A DNA stretch of 64,000 nucleotides from Centropus unirufus (lineage: Eukaryota > Chordata > Aves > Cuculiformes > Centropidae). The DNA lies in NCBI GenBank assembly GCA_013397695.1, contig VYZI01001045.1:15338-79337 (forward strand), written 5' to 3'. Made by a program: the position numbers and the translations under genes. Under the pieces are notes generated by a model, which saw only the letters and a program-made list of their open reading frames with translations, made no database searches and was not told the DNA's origin. This document shows, one piece after another, positions 1 through 9,715 of the stretch; position 1 is the first letter of the stretch, and every line of letters starts with the position of its first letter.

Positions 1-704
1 GAGCTGCTCTCAGTGCTTCCAGAAAAGCTTTCCTTAAAGCTTCTCAACATTTTCTGCTGCATTTCCAGGTCTGAACCCAGCCAGGCGAATCCCCCTGGCC
101 GCGCTGCCGGTGTTGGCATCGCTGGGTCTCGCTTGGCTGCTCCATCGCTCGGGGCTGTCGGAGCGGGCTGTGCTGCCTCCCCCTGCCCCGCTCCCGGCTC
201 CCGGACGGGCTCTGCTTGTCAAGCAGGAATTGTTCACCCCGTGCAGGGCTCTCCCCACCGAGCTGCGGCTTCTCCTCTTCTCCTGGAGCTCACGGTCCCT
301 CCGTGCTCCATCTCTTGGCCTCGGAGCACCCTGGGGGTCAGCAAATCCCTGTCACTGGGGAGGACGTTCTGAACTCGACCAAATGGGAGAAAAATGCTCT
401 GCTCAACTCTCCAAAACGAGGAGGAGCTGGGGCCAGGCTGGACCACGAGGATGCTCCCGCAGCATCCCTGTCCCACGGCCACCAGGTGAGCCCCAGCTCC
501 TGAACGGATCCATCCTCCCCTTCTGACCCTGCCCGTGGTGGGGGGGGGTGGAACTGGGTGATGCTTGTCTTCCACCCCAAGCCCTTCTACGATTCTCTGC
601 TTCCCTCAGTGTTTCAGAAGGTGTGGGTGTCACTGCGGTGGTCCCCACCATCTCCCCCCCTGTGCATCCCCACTCCCTGCCGGGACCGGCTCTGGGCTGG
701 CTTA
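1..704. other. Intergenic, nothing recognised
   Basis: GC-rich unique-looking DNA. Several open frames cross it, but none has family resemblance or a supporting promoter. A pyrimidine-rich stretch ending in AG near 69 could be a splice acceptor of a gene entering from the left, but no convincing coding exon follows. Nothing else is supported here. Confidence 0.4.
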
Positions 705-1260
705 GAGTCATAGAATCAAGTGGTTGGAAAAGACCTGGGAGATCACCGAGTCCAGCTGTACTAAACCACATCCCTGAGCACCACCACTGCCTGGAATTTA
801 AATTCCTCCAGGGATGGAGACTCCACCACTGCCCTGTGCAGCCTCTGCCGGGGCCTGAGAACCCTTTCCATGAAGCAGTATCTCCCCATACCCAACCTAA
901 ACCTCTCCTGGCTCAACTTGAGGCCATTTCTTCTCCTCTCACTTGTTACTTGGGAGAAGAGACCAGCACCCACCTCGCTCCAACCTCCTTTAGGGAGCCA
1001 TGAGGTTCAGCCTCTGCTTCTCCAGACCAACCCCTGTTCTCCAGCCCCTTCCCAGCTCCGTTCCCTCCAGCCCCTCAAGGTCCTTCTTGGAGTGAGGGGC
1101 CCAAACCTGACCCCAGGATTCCAGGTGCAGCCTCACCAGCCCCGAGCCCAGGTGGACGATCCCCTCCCTGCTCCTGCTGGCCACCCCATGGCTGGTCCAA
1201 GCCCAGATGCCCTTGGCCTCCTTGGCCACCTGGGCCACTGCTGCTTCGTGTTCATACGCT
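705..1260 (-). mobile_element. CR1 LINE fragment, reverse orientation
   Basis: It begins with the reverse complement of the CR1 3' terminus (TCATAGAATCA followed by GGTTGGAAAAGACC) and runs on into CR1 body sequence such as ACCCCAGGATTCCAGGTGCAG and GCCACCTGGGCCACTGCTGC. The element is a 5'-truncated copy whose 3' end points left. Confidence 0.85.
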
Positions 1261-1772
1261 CCTCCATCTCACCAAGCCTCCTCCACTCCCACACATCCCC
1301 TCGCTCTCCATTATCCGTCAGGTGGGGAATGGAGAGCGGGGAGCCCTGCTCTGAGGAGCAGGAAAGGTCTGTGGAGGTGGCGGTCAAGGAGCAGAGAGGG
1401 GCTGGGGAGGGGGCAGGGGGTTACAGGGGGACCTGGGGATGCTTGGAGAGTATGGAGTGCACGGGAGGTTTGTGGGGTGAACAGGAGTGTACTGGGGAAC
1501 TATGGAGCGCACTGGGATGGCATGGAGAGCACTGGGATGATGGGGAGTGGGAGGCACAGGGTCACAGGAGCTGTTGGGGCTTTGAGGACTCAGGAATTGT
1601 TTGGTGCCAAGAGGGTTGGGGCTGGTTTGGGTGCTCCTGGGGCTGGCTGAGCTGCCCAGAGGGTCTGCAGAGCTAATCCAGCCTAATCCTTCCCCTGGCC
1701 GGGTGCCCAGGCACCGGCATCTCCCCACACCTGGAAAATCCCATGCACCCCCGAGCCCTCCCAGCCCAGCCG

Positions 1773-1797
1773 ATTGGTGCCCGCTGCCTTCATAAGG
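1773..1797 (+). promoter_or_regulatory. CCAAT and TATA-like promoter of the small secreted-protein gene
   Basis: A reversed CCAAT box (ATTGG, 1773-1777) lies just upstream of a TATA-like CATAAGG at 1791. The implied transcription start is near 1820, about 45 bases before the ATG at 1868. The spacing is that of a compact, tissue-restricted promoter. The TATA element is not canonical, so the assignment is an inference. Confidence 0.5.
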
Positions 1798-1867
1798 AGC
1801 AAAGCCTGGGCTCGCTCATCCCGGGGTGGCTCCTGGCTGTGGGTGTTGTCCATAATCCTTGGTGACG

Positions 1868-1925
1868 ATGAAGCTCTGGGCCGTTCTGCTGCTGGCCGGG
1901 CTCTCCTGCAGCCTGGCTGCTGGGG
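1868..1925 (+). CDS. Exon 1: signal peptide
   Basis: Encodes MKLWAVLLLAGLSCSLAAG plus one base. A Lys is followed by an uninterrupted hydrophobic core and small residues before the predicted cleavage. The donor is GG|GTGAGC. The ATG context (GACGATGA) is moderate. Confidence 0.65.
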
Positions 1926-2833
1926 GTGAGCTGGGCAGGGATGGGTGGTGGCACTGGGGGGCCTGGAGAGGCACAGGACGGAGCTCAGGGCTTCCAGGTG
2001 CCTGTGCTGAGGGGCTGGGGTGGGGTGGGGGGGATCTGGGTGCTGCCAAGGTGGGTGATGCTGTGTCTCTTCCTCCTGCAGCTCCTCTTGATGTGACAAC
2101 TCCTGCAGCCTCCAGGGAGTCCAGGGACCCGTGTGTGAGCCCTGCTCAGCCAGGGCTGTCTGGTGGCCAGGCTGGGACGCCCCAAAGTCCCCAATCCTTC
2201 CAGAGAACAGCAAATACTGGGGAGTTTCCCGCTTCTTTTGAAGGTGAGGTTGCTTCCAGAGCGTGAGGATGCTCCTGCCTCCCTCCCTTCCCTCCAAGGC
2301 TCGAGGGGACGCACGGGGGTCGCCCCCGCACAGCACCCGAGGGGTGGGAGCAGCCCTGGTTCCTGCAATCCCTGCAGCTCCCCCGGGGCCGGGCAAGGGG
2401 CTGGTGGCCTTGGCCGGGGTGTCAAGACGTGACGGGTGTCGGGTTTTGGTGGGTGGGTGCAGGGAACCACGGACGGGGGTGAGGAGCACCCTGATAGAAA
2501 CGCCCTGCGGGGCTCGGTAGCCCCGGCTCCTCCCGCAGATATTGAGGAGACCGAGGAGTCGGACAGGGGGCTGCTGGCCTTCCTCATCACGTCACTGAGG
2601 GACCTGCTCAAGGGCCTGAGCTCCACCATCGTCGGGTGAGTGGGGAACGGGGGGCAATGGGGGACGGGAGGGCACTGGGAGCTGCTCCCAGCTCCTTCCC
2701 ACCCCGCCGTGCTGGAATCCAGTGGGGAATGAAGTGGGGTGGGGGCTGGGGCGCAGCTGGGCTCTCCCGTTGGGGTGGGATGGTGGGACCGGGCCAGGTC
2801 CCAACTCCTCGGTGTTTTCTCTCCTCCAGGTGA
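1868..2833 (+). CDS. Small secreted protein with C-terminal amphipathic helix (spliced)
   Basis: Coding exons are 1868-1925, 2082-2243, 2539-2635 and the start of an exon at 2830; the stop TGA is 2831-2833. All junctions are GT-AG and the phases (1, 1, 2) keep one frame of 106 residues. Exon 1 is a signal peptide (MKLWAVLLLAGL..., cleavage likely near LAAG/APLD). Exon 2 gives a Pro/Ser/Thr/Gln-rich segment of about 54 residues with one Cys. Exon 3 starts acidic (DIEETEESD) and ends in a Leu-rich amphipathic helix (GLLAFLITSLRDLLKG...). I know no exact family. The design, size and position upstream of NEUROD4 match the mammalian lacritin/dermcidin/MUCL1/GLYCAM1 group, but homology is inferred from position and architecture, not residue identity. 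The promoter at 1773-1797 and the AATAAA at 3402 support a real gene. Expression is unverified. Confidence 0.65.
2082..2243 (+). CDS. Exon 2: Pro/Ser/Thr-rich segment
   Basis: The acceptor TCTTCCTCCTGCAG precedes the exon and the donor is GAAG|GTGAGG. It encodes a low-complexity polar stretch starting APLDVTTPAAS and ending GEFPASFE, with several possible O-glycosylation sites and a single Cys in DPCVSP. Confidence 0.6.
2539..2635 (+). CDS. Exon 3: acidic linker and amphipathic helix
   Basis: The acceptor is CTCCTCCCGCAG and the donor is GTCGG|GTGAGT. It encodes DIEETEESDRG followed by a Leu/Ile-rich helix with Arg, Asp and Lys on one face, ending in SSTIVG. Whether the last intron is removed or retained, the reading is Gly then TGA. 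Confidence 0.6.
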
Positions 2834-3425
2834 CCAGGGATCAGCCGGCACGGTAAGTTCCTCCCTAGGGGAGCCTGGGGACACAGGGGGTCCTGCTGCT
2901 GGCAGGGGTGCAGCTCCAGGGCTGTGGGCACTGGGAGCCCCCACCGCCTCCCACGGCTGCCCAGGACCCTGCCCAGCTCCTTCTCTGCTCCTGCCCTGAG
3001 CACTGAGCACCCAGACCTCCCTGCCACCCACCGGACCTCTCCTCCATCCCATCCGCCCTTCCTGCTCCCCTGCTGCCTCCACCCTGATCCCACACCAGGG
3101 ACCTCCACATCCCTGTGTGTCAGCCCGTCTGGAGCGAGCACCGGGCTGGGGGCTGACTCAGAGTGGGGTTTGAGGCAGTGAAGGACCCAGAAGTGGCTCC
3201 CACTCCATGGTGGGATCTGGGCTCTCTCCCAGGGCCTCCTCTGGGTGCCAGCGCTCGCCTCGAGGAGCAGGATGTGTCCCCCTCCTCCTCCCGAGCATCC
3301 CTGGCTCTGCCCGAGCCTGGCACAGCTCCCTGATGTCTGCCTGACTCCCAGCTCATCCCACCGCTCTCCGCATGCCTGCATCGCTCCAGACCGAAGGCAC
3401 CAATAAAGCAAACCCTTAATTGCTG
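2830..3425 (+). other. 3' UTR of the small secreted-protein gene
   Basis: The final coding bases and TGA (2831-2833) sit in a short exon that may end at the CACG|GTAAGT donor (2852). A strong pyrimidine-rich acceptor (GGGCTCTCTCCCAG, ending 3232) could start the last 3' UTR exon. The AATAAA at 3402-3407 would place cleavage near 3425. Internal splicing of this UTR is inferred. Confidence 0.45.
3402..3407 (+). terminator. AATAAA polyadenylation signal
   Basis: This canonical hexamer lies 570 bases past the stop of the small secreted-protein gene and is followed within 25 bases by a T/G-rich stretch (TGCTGCCTGTCTTGTCCTG), as expected downstream of a cleavage site. Confidence 0.6.
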
Positions 3426-5109
3426 CCTGTCTTGTCCTGCCTGGTGTTGGCCGGGAACCTGTGGTCATGAGGGGTTGGAACCCGGTCTGGCTGTGTTTTG
3501 GGACAGAGGATGATCCTGATGATCCTGGGATGTCCCCAGGGGGAACCTCGTGCCAGTGGAGCCCCACAGGCCCATCCCATGAGGGGTGGTCCCAGATCTT
3601 CAGCCCCTATCCATGATGGAGACCACCCTGCTGCTCCCCAGGGCTGCGGGGACCCCGCCAGCGGCAGGGGCTCAGCTGGATCCAGCTGTGCCCAGCTGTG
3701 CCTTTGAGCCTGTCCCGCAAAGACACATCCCAAGACCTCAGCCCGTCAGACTTTCCTGTCCTCAAGTTCTCCTTCCCCTTTCAGGGCTTGGTTGTAACGT
3801 GCCCCGTTCCTCATTAGAGGAGTTCGTTAACTCCCAGAGCTCTTCCCACGCCTTTCTTGGCTCCTGCCACTCAGGCTGGGAGGAGCGGGGACAGCGTGGA
3901 CCTCTCCTGGGGTCCCTATGGGGTCCTCACCTCTGGTGCAGGAGTGAGGATGCTCTGGAACATCCTGGGGCTCCGGGTGCTGGGGCATGAGGTGACTCTG
4001 GGTGGCCGGGGGACAGGCTGGCCACATCCAGCATCTTCTGGCTTCCTTGGAACTAGCGCCTTTCACCCCTTTCCCTTCGCTCATCACTGAGGGGGTGACC
4101 ACCAGCCCTGGGGGTGTCCCCACATCCAGGGTCTCCTTGTCCCAGGCTGAGGACCACCCCGGACACAGCCCCAGGTCTGAAAGGCGGCTGTGGCTGCCCC
4201 CTCCTTCCCCCAGCAGGTCCCGTGGAAGCTGGGGTGTTGGATTTACATTTCTGACACCCCCTGCTCTGCCAAAAACCTGGGGGAGACGGGGGCTGCCTGG
4301 TTGCCATGGTGATGAGGATGATGCTGGCAGCTCCGTGGGAAGCGGGTGATCTTCTCAGGGATGGGGGAGGGAGAAGCTCTGTGTCTTTCTGGAGTCGTGG
4401 GATGCTCCAGAGAGACACAGCTCCATCTGGGACAAGCCTGGAGGGGCCTAGGGAAGGGCTTCATGGGGTGCAGCTTGGATTTGTACCCCCAAAGCCATGG
4501 TTCTTCTAAATTCCAGGTTCCTCTCACTGGGCTCCCAAACTTGAAGCCAGTACTTACTGCTTTCTAGTTTGGGGGGACAGTGGGAAGAGCCTCATGGCTT
4601 TAGGGGCTGGACAAAACCTGGTTGCCCATGGCTGCCTCATCCCATCTCCTCCCTGCTGCTGGGATGACCTAAATGAATGAATTTCGCCTCCCCAAAATAA
4701 ACTGGGAACCAACTCAGCACCTCCTGGAGCAGGGAAATGCTTCATCCCAGGGCCTCCTCCTCCTCTTCTGGCAGCTCTTCCTCCAGCTGCTGAGTGCGTG
4801 TGCTGCACGTCTCACCTCCGCCTCCCTCCTGGCATCCCTGGATGGCTTTTTTGAGTGAAAAACAGGTTTTTTTGGGGGGAAGGTGGAAAGATGCGAGTGC
4901 TGCGATGGCAAAGTCCGAGGGAAGTGGTGGGGGTGGATAAATGTATGCAGTGCCAAGCGGCCACCTCCCGCTTCCCACCTCAGGTGAGAGAAATCACAGC
5001 TTAAAACCCAGCTTTTTTTTTTCTTAGCTGGGAAAAGACTCCAGGGATGCTGAAAGCTGGGATGCACCAGTGCTGCTGCTCTCCGCAGAGTGGGATGTCC
5101 CCAGGGAGG

Positions 5110-5225
5110 TGGCACAAGTTATTCCTGACAGCTCCTCGCCCCGTAATTGTTCCCTGAGGTGGGTTAGGGAGTTATTAGTGATGGATTTGCTGGGGATGGA
5201 ACTTAAATTAGACTCCGTCTGACAG
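5110..5225. promoter_or_regulatory. AT-rich candidate regulatory block
   Basis: This island in GC-rich surroundings contains CGTAATTGTTCC, GAGTTATTAGTGATGG and ACTTAAATTAGACTCC, which are several TAAT-type homeodomain cores. It carries no repeat signature. A conserved element is inferred from composition only. Confidence 0.3.
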
Positions 5226-5807
5226 AGCTCTGCTGGGTTTGGGCCTGGTGGGGTAATCCAGCAGGAAAGGCTCTCCCGGGTTCTCCTACTGCATGGCATT
5301 GGCCCCAAAGCTCAAGAATTGACCTTAAAAAGGGTTTTTCCTGAGCAGAAACCCTCTGAGTGAGGGTCCTGGCTGGATGTCCCCACCCAAAAAGGCCGTG
5401 GGGTCCCCAGTAACTGGGTTGGGTCACTCTGAGCGAGGGTGCTCAGGGCAGGAGGGTCCTGCCTGCGTGACACCACCCAAAAGGTTGTGGGGTCCCCAGT
5501 GACTGGGTTGGGGGGGCACTGAGATGGGCTGGAGCTGGGGTCCAACCCCCATCCAACCCCTCTGAGCTGTTCTTTCTTTCCCAGAGCAAAGCATCCATAG
5601 GCAGGCAAGGGGCACGGCCGTGGTCTCGCAGTCTCTTGTGTTCTCCGTCCTTTTGAGGCACAGGCGGATGGCATCAGGAGACACCGAGGTGTCCCAGGAC
5701 CCCCCTGCTGCTCCGCTCCCCCCAGGAGCACCCGTGGCTGCAGCCCCCATGTGTGCTTTGGCTTTGGAGCCCGGGGCCGTGCTGTGCCTGGAGCTGACCC
5801 AGCTGGC

Positions 5808-5955
5808 TGGGAGACGTCACCGTGATTATTTCACTTAACTCAATTAGTGCTGTTCCTGTCGGGCAGACCTAACGACCCGACACAGAGCAGCAGCCCGTAG
5901 AGGAGCCACTTCTAATTAATTTTAGCTTATAAACTAATTAATGGATTTACTTGTA
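5808..5955. promoter_or_regulatory. Candidate enhancer with CRE-like and TAAT sites
   Basis: Contains a CRE-like GACGTCAC, ACTCAATTAGTGC, TTCTAATTAATTTTAGC and AAACTAATTAATGG within 150 bases. The dense homeodomain cores stand out from the GC-rich flanks. Function and conservation are not tested. Confidence 0.35.
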
Positions 5956-6537
5956 AATTCTCCGGAAATCCATGTTCCCTGCAAAGAGCAACTCCTTCTC
6001 CTTGGGAAGGCTGAGCATCCTTTGGGATTGCCTCCTCTGCCCATGGCCAATGCCCCCCTCCACTGGCGCTCCAGCAAAGAGGAGCTCCTCCTTGGGGAGG
6101 TCGAGCATCCTTTGGGATGGTCCCTGACCACGGTTAATGTCCCCCTTGGTTGCTCATCCAGCAAAGTCACCTCTTGGATGGTTCCTGATGCCCACAGAGG
6201 TTCCTGGGCTCCTCTCCCCTAGGGATGCTTTCCCTGAGCCAGCTCAGATCCGTGCAGCCCGGCAAATCCCCACGCCTGGGTCAGGGCCAAGCTGGACCAG
6301 GTGCCAATGCAGCTCCTTCATTGCCACCGATCCCGAGGGATGGTCCAGGGATGCTCCGGGGGAGGGGGGGGATCTGCAGCTCCGGCTGCGGAGCCGGAGG
6401 AGAGGGGGTGGCAGCTGGGCGAGGACGATGCCAAGCGGGCAGGGACGGCGGCTCCTGGCAAAGTTGTGCCCGCAGCTCAACATCTGGGGCCCGTGGTCGC
6501 CGTCCAGGCAGCAGCGCCACTGCCTGTGCCAAGGCTC

Positions 6538-6690
6538 CTTTCTCCTCCTCCTCCTCCTCCTCCTCCTCCTCCTCCTCCTCCTCTTCCTCCTCTTCTTCCT
6601 CCTTCTCCTTCTCCTTCTCCTTCTCCTTCTCCTTCTCCTTCTCCTTCTCCTTCTCCTCCTTTCTCCTTCTCCTCCTTCTCCTCCGCCTGC
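6538..6690. repeat. Polypyrimidine microsatellite (TCC)n then (TTCTCC)n
   Basis: About 150 bases of uninterrupted C/T on the plus strand: first TCC triplets, then a pure TTCTCC hexamer run, then irregular C/T. Open frames over it (poly-Leu, Ser-Phe, Glu-Lys, Arg) are artefacts of the repeat. The mirror symmetry makes triplex (H-DNA) formation possible. Confidence 0.95.
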
Positions 6691-7077
6691 CTGGGAGCAG
6701 GGCAACTGCAGACAAAATTCTAGCCCCTGAAGGCTTCAAGGCAGACTTTGGGCAGACCCAAAAAGGCTCTTTTTGGCATCAATCTGGTCCCAAGAGCCAC
6801 CTCACCGATGCCCACACGGGGTCCTTTTGTCCCCACGCTGAGGATTTAGGGGGTACAGGGGGTGCAGGCAGCAGTGAGGGGACCGGGGGCTGCAGCCAGG
6901 GATGTGGGGCTGGGGGTGCACGGGGCATCCCGCAGTGCTGAGGTTGTTCTGCACCCCGTGTCCTGCCCGGCACCCCCAGGGCTGCGCTGCCTCCAGCCCT
7001 GGGAGGCAGCGGCCTCAGCTCTGCCCAAGGATCTGCCCGGACAAGGTCCTGCTCCCCGCGCCCGCCGTGGCCCTGGA

Positions 7078-7470
7078 TGCGGGGGCTCCCTGGGAGGGAT
7101 GTGGGGCTCCCTGGGGGGATTGCAGGGCTCCATGGGAGGGATGTGGGGCTCCCTGACGGGATGCGGGGCTCCCTGGGCGGGATGCGGGGCTCCTTGGGTG
7201 GGATGCGGGGCTCCTTGGGTGGGATGCGGGGCTCCTGGGCGGGATGCGGGGCTCCTTGGGAGGGATGCGGGGTTCCTGGGCGGGATGCGGGGCTCCTTGA
7301 GTGGGATGCGGGGCTCCTGGGCGGGATGCGGGGCTCCTTGGGAGGGATGCGGGGCTCCCTGAGCGGGATGTGGGGCTCCCTGAGCGGAATGCGGTGCTCC
7401 TGGGCGGGATGCGGGGCTCCTTGGGAGGGATGCGGGGCTCCCTGGGCGGGATGCGGGGCTCCCCCCGGCG
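7078..7470. repeat. G-rich minisatellite, ~21-24 bp unit
   Basis: About sixteen copies of a unit like GGGATGCGGGGCTCCTTGGG, varying mainly by CTCCTGGGCG versus CTCCTTGGGA. The regular GGG/GGGG runs give G-quadruplex potential. The repetitive open frames here are not credible proteins. Confidence 0.95.
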
Positions 7471-7884
7471 CTGGCGGCTGCTGAGGGCTCTCGCCAGCAG
7501 ATGTCAGCTCCCGCCCGGGGATGCGTGGCTCCCCCCGCTGGGACCCGCGGGCGGGCGAGTGGGGGCGACCTCACTCGGGAGGTGGCATCCAGGGGGTGAC
7601 CATGTGTGTCCCCACGGCCGGGGTGACCTGGGGAGGTTCTGGACTCTTCCACCTGGGGCTGCGCGGCTCCTGCTCGGACCCGGGCCCCTTCAGAGGATGA
7701 AATATCCCAGCGTGGGGGCGGGCGGGGCTGGGCGTCCTGGGGAGCTTTGGAGCAGGAAGAGGAGCAGGAGGGAAAATGAGGGTCCTGCTCGTGGGCAGCC
7801 AGGGAGGACACGGGGCTGACAGGGCTGGAGGCTCCCGGCAGAGCTGTCTGGGGGGGGATGGAGAGGGGCTGGACCGGCATTCCC

Positions 7885-8055
7885 AGAACACAAGTAGCCC
7901 CAGACCATGAGCATCCCTAGACCATGAGCATCCCCTGCCCCATGAGCAGCCCCAGACCATGAGCATCTCCAGCCCCATGAGCAGCCCCAGACCATGAGCA
8001 TCCCCTGCCCCATGAGCAGCTCTAGCCCATGAGCAGCCCCTGCCCCATGAGTAGA
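7885..8055. repeat. CCATGAGCA(T/G)CCCC minisatellite
   Basis: About nine copies of a 17-19 base unit alternating CAGACCATGAGCATC and GCCCCATGAGCAGC. A pure tandem array with no coding support. Confidence 0.85.
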
Positions 8056-8059
8056 TGCC

Positions 8060-9480
8060 ACCAAGCCCCCATGGGCCCCGCATCCCCCTGCCCAATGATG
8101 CCAGCCTTGAAGCCTCCACTGAGATGCAAAGCAGGGGTCGGTCACCATGTGCTGGCTGCTTCTCCTGGACACCTGCACCCCCACTCACTGCTGCCCGCGC
8201 CCTCTCCGCCCCGACACCACGTGGGGGGCTTCACCTGCCTCCTTGGCTTCCCCAGACTCCAGAGCCACCATGGCATGCCGGCTGTCCTCGGCGTGGGGAC
8301 CCCAGGACCCTGGGTGACACATCTGGGGCAGGAGGGCTGAGATGTGGAGGGCTGGATTCTGCTCCTCAGCAGTGAGGTTCATGGTGTAGCTCTGCTCCCA
8401 GCAGGAAAAGCCCCTCTTGGAGCTGAGCCTCGGGGGGTTTCAGCCACAGCAGGACTAGGGAAAATGGTCTTTCCCTGCCCTGATCATCCCTTGTCTTGGA
8501 GAAAGTGCTGGGCTTTGCATCCCTCTCCTTTCCAGAGAGCAGAGGGGTCTCCACTGACCCATGGGGACCTCCAGGCTTTGTCTGAGCCGGTCCTGAGTCC
8601 ATCACACCAGGCTGCAGCTGAGATGTTGCTCGCTGTCCCCTGCATGTGGTGGAGGTGCCCCCCTGAACAGGGACCATACCCAGTGTCCCTCAGCTCCAGG
8701 ATCCTTGCATGGGATGGAGACGTCTCCCTCGAGCAGGAGCTGACCCCAGCCCTGCTCTCGGGAGGAGGATGCCTGCGCTTCCCTGCCAGCTCCACGAGGC
8801 TGGAGGCAACTGGGAGCAAATCCAGGCTCTCCCAGCTGTGCCCAGAGCCGCCTGCTGTGGTCTGCCAGGAGCCCAGCAGGACAACAGCCTCGCTGGGAAT
8901 GGCCCCAGTGCCGAGTGGGGGCCTTGGTGCTGGGGGCAGTGGGGTTGTGACCCTTCCCTCCCTGCTTTCTGGGGGTGCTTGGACCCATGTGGGGCTCCTG
9001 GTCCATCGGGACCTTTCAGCATCCCAGCCCCGCCTGCATCCTCGCTGGGGGAGATGCCTGGGGCTGGGAAGGGGAAACTGAGGCAGGGAATGCTGTGAGA
9101 GGCCCTGCCCTGTCCATCCCCGGAGCATCAGGACACACTGGGTGTCCCACCCTCTGTGCCCCCCGCTTGGGGAGGTTGGGGGGCAGGAGGAGGGCTGCAA
9201 CGAGGGTTGGGGATGTGACTGGTCCCCACGGCGTGTCCCCAGGTTCTGACGTGCCTCTTCTTCACCAACACCCACCAGGGCGGGGGAGCAGCCAACGGGA
9301 CCCATGGCTGGGCCACCAGGATGGTGCGCGTGGGACTTGAGAGCCCCCCAAACCTGAGCTGCTGGGGGGCCCTGGGGACAGAGCCCCTTTGTCACAGCCC
9401 CCTCCCCACCTCTCCCTGGTGCCACCATCGCTCAACTTGACAACCACGGGTCAATGAGCGTTGGCCACAGCCCCCGTCGC
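8060..9480. other. Non-coding GC-rich DNA
   Basis: Long open frames on both strands reflect base composition. I found no domain, no promoter and no splice-consistent gene, and no clear repeat family. Nothing further can be supported. Confidence 0.4.
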
Positions 9481-9499
9481 CCCACCGGGCCCCCCAGCC

Positions 9500-9715
9500 C
9501 CTGATTTCTCTTTAATTGCATTCCCCAATGTCATGTAAATCAGGCAGCCCGGGCGCAGCTGCCGGGATTAAATTAGACCCCGTTAATACGCGCTAATTGC
9601 GTTTCCACATAGGCCCAGGAATGCCAGCCCGGGTGCGGGGGCAGCAGACGCGCAGAGCCGGGCGGCGAGCGGCTCTCACAATATTTACTCTGGCAATTCC
9701 ACTCCCTTCCAGGCC
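9500..9715. promoter_or_regulatory. Candidate neural enhancer with POU and homeodomain sites
   Basis: Contains TTTAATTGCATTCC (9511-9524), octamer-like ATGTAAAT (9533-9540), GGGATTAAATTAGACC, GTTAATACGCGCTAATTGCG (ending 9601), a GCAGCTGC E-box and ACAATATTTAC. The site density and absence of repeat sequence suggest a conserved element about 7 kb upstream of the NEUROD4 coding exon. Target and activity are inferred. Confidence 0.4.

Larger units (their letters stand above)
3426..6530. other. Non-coding intergenic DNA
   Basis: No convincing exon was found. Two short tandem duplications are present: an ~80-base unit repeated at about 5370-5510 (share the words GTGGGGTCCCCAGT and CTGGGTTGGG) and an ~95-base unit at about 5985-6125 (share GAGCATCCTTTGGGAT). 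Two AT-rich homeodomain-site blocks are listed separately. Confidence 0.5.

Noticed and set aside
6137..6941. Poly-Leu, poly-Ser/Phe, poly-Arg and poly-Glu/Lys open frames
   Set aside because: All are translations of the pyrimidine microsatellite at 6538-6690 in different frames.
6846..7880. 344-codon minus-strand frame with APHPAQG repeats
   Set aside because: Produced by the 7078-7470 minisatellite; unit length changes and the lack of any domain or splice context argue against a gene.
8344..9081. 245-codon plus-strand open frame
   Set aside because: No motif, no signal peptide, no splice or promoter support; overlapped by equally long frames on the other strand.
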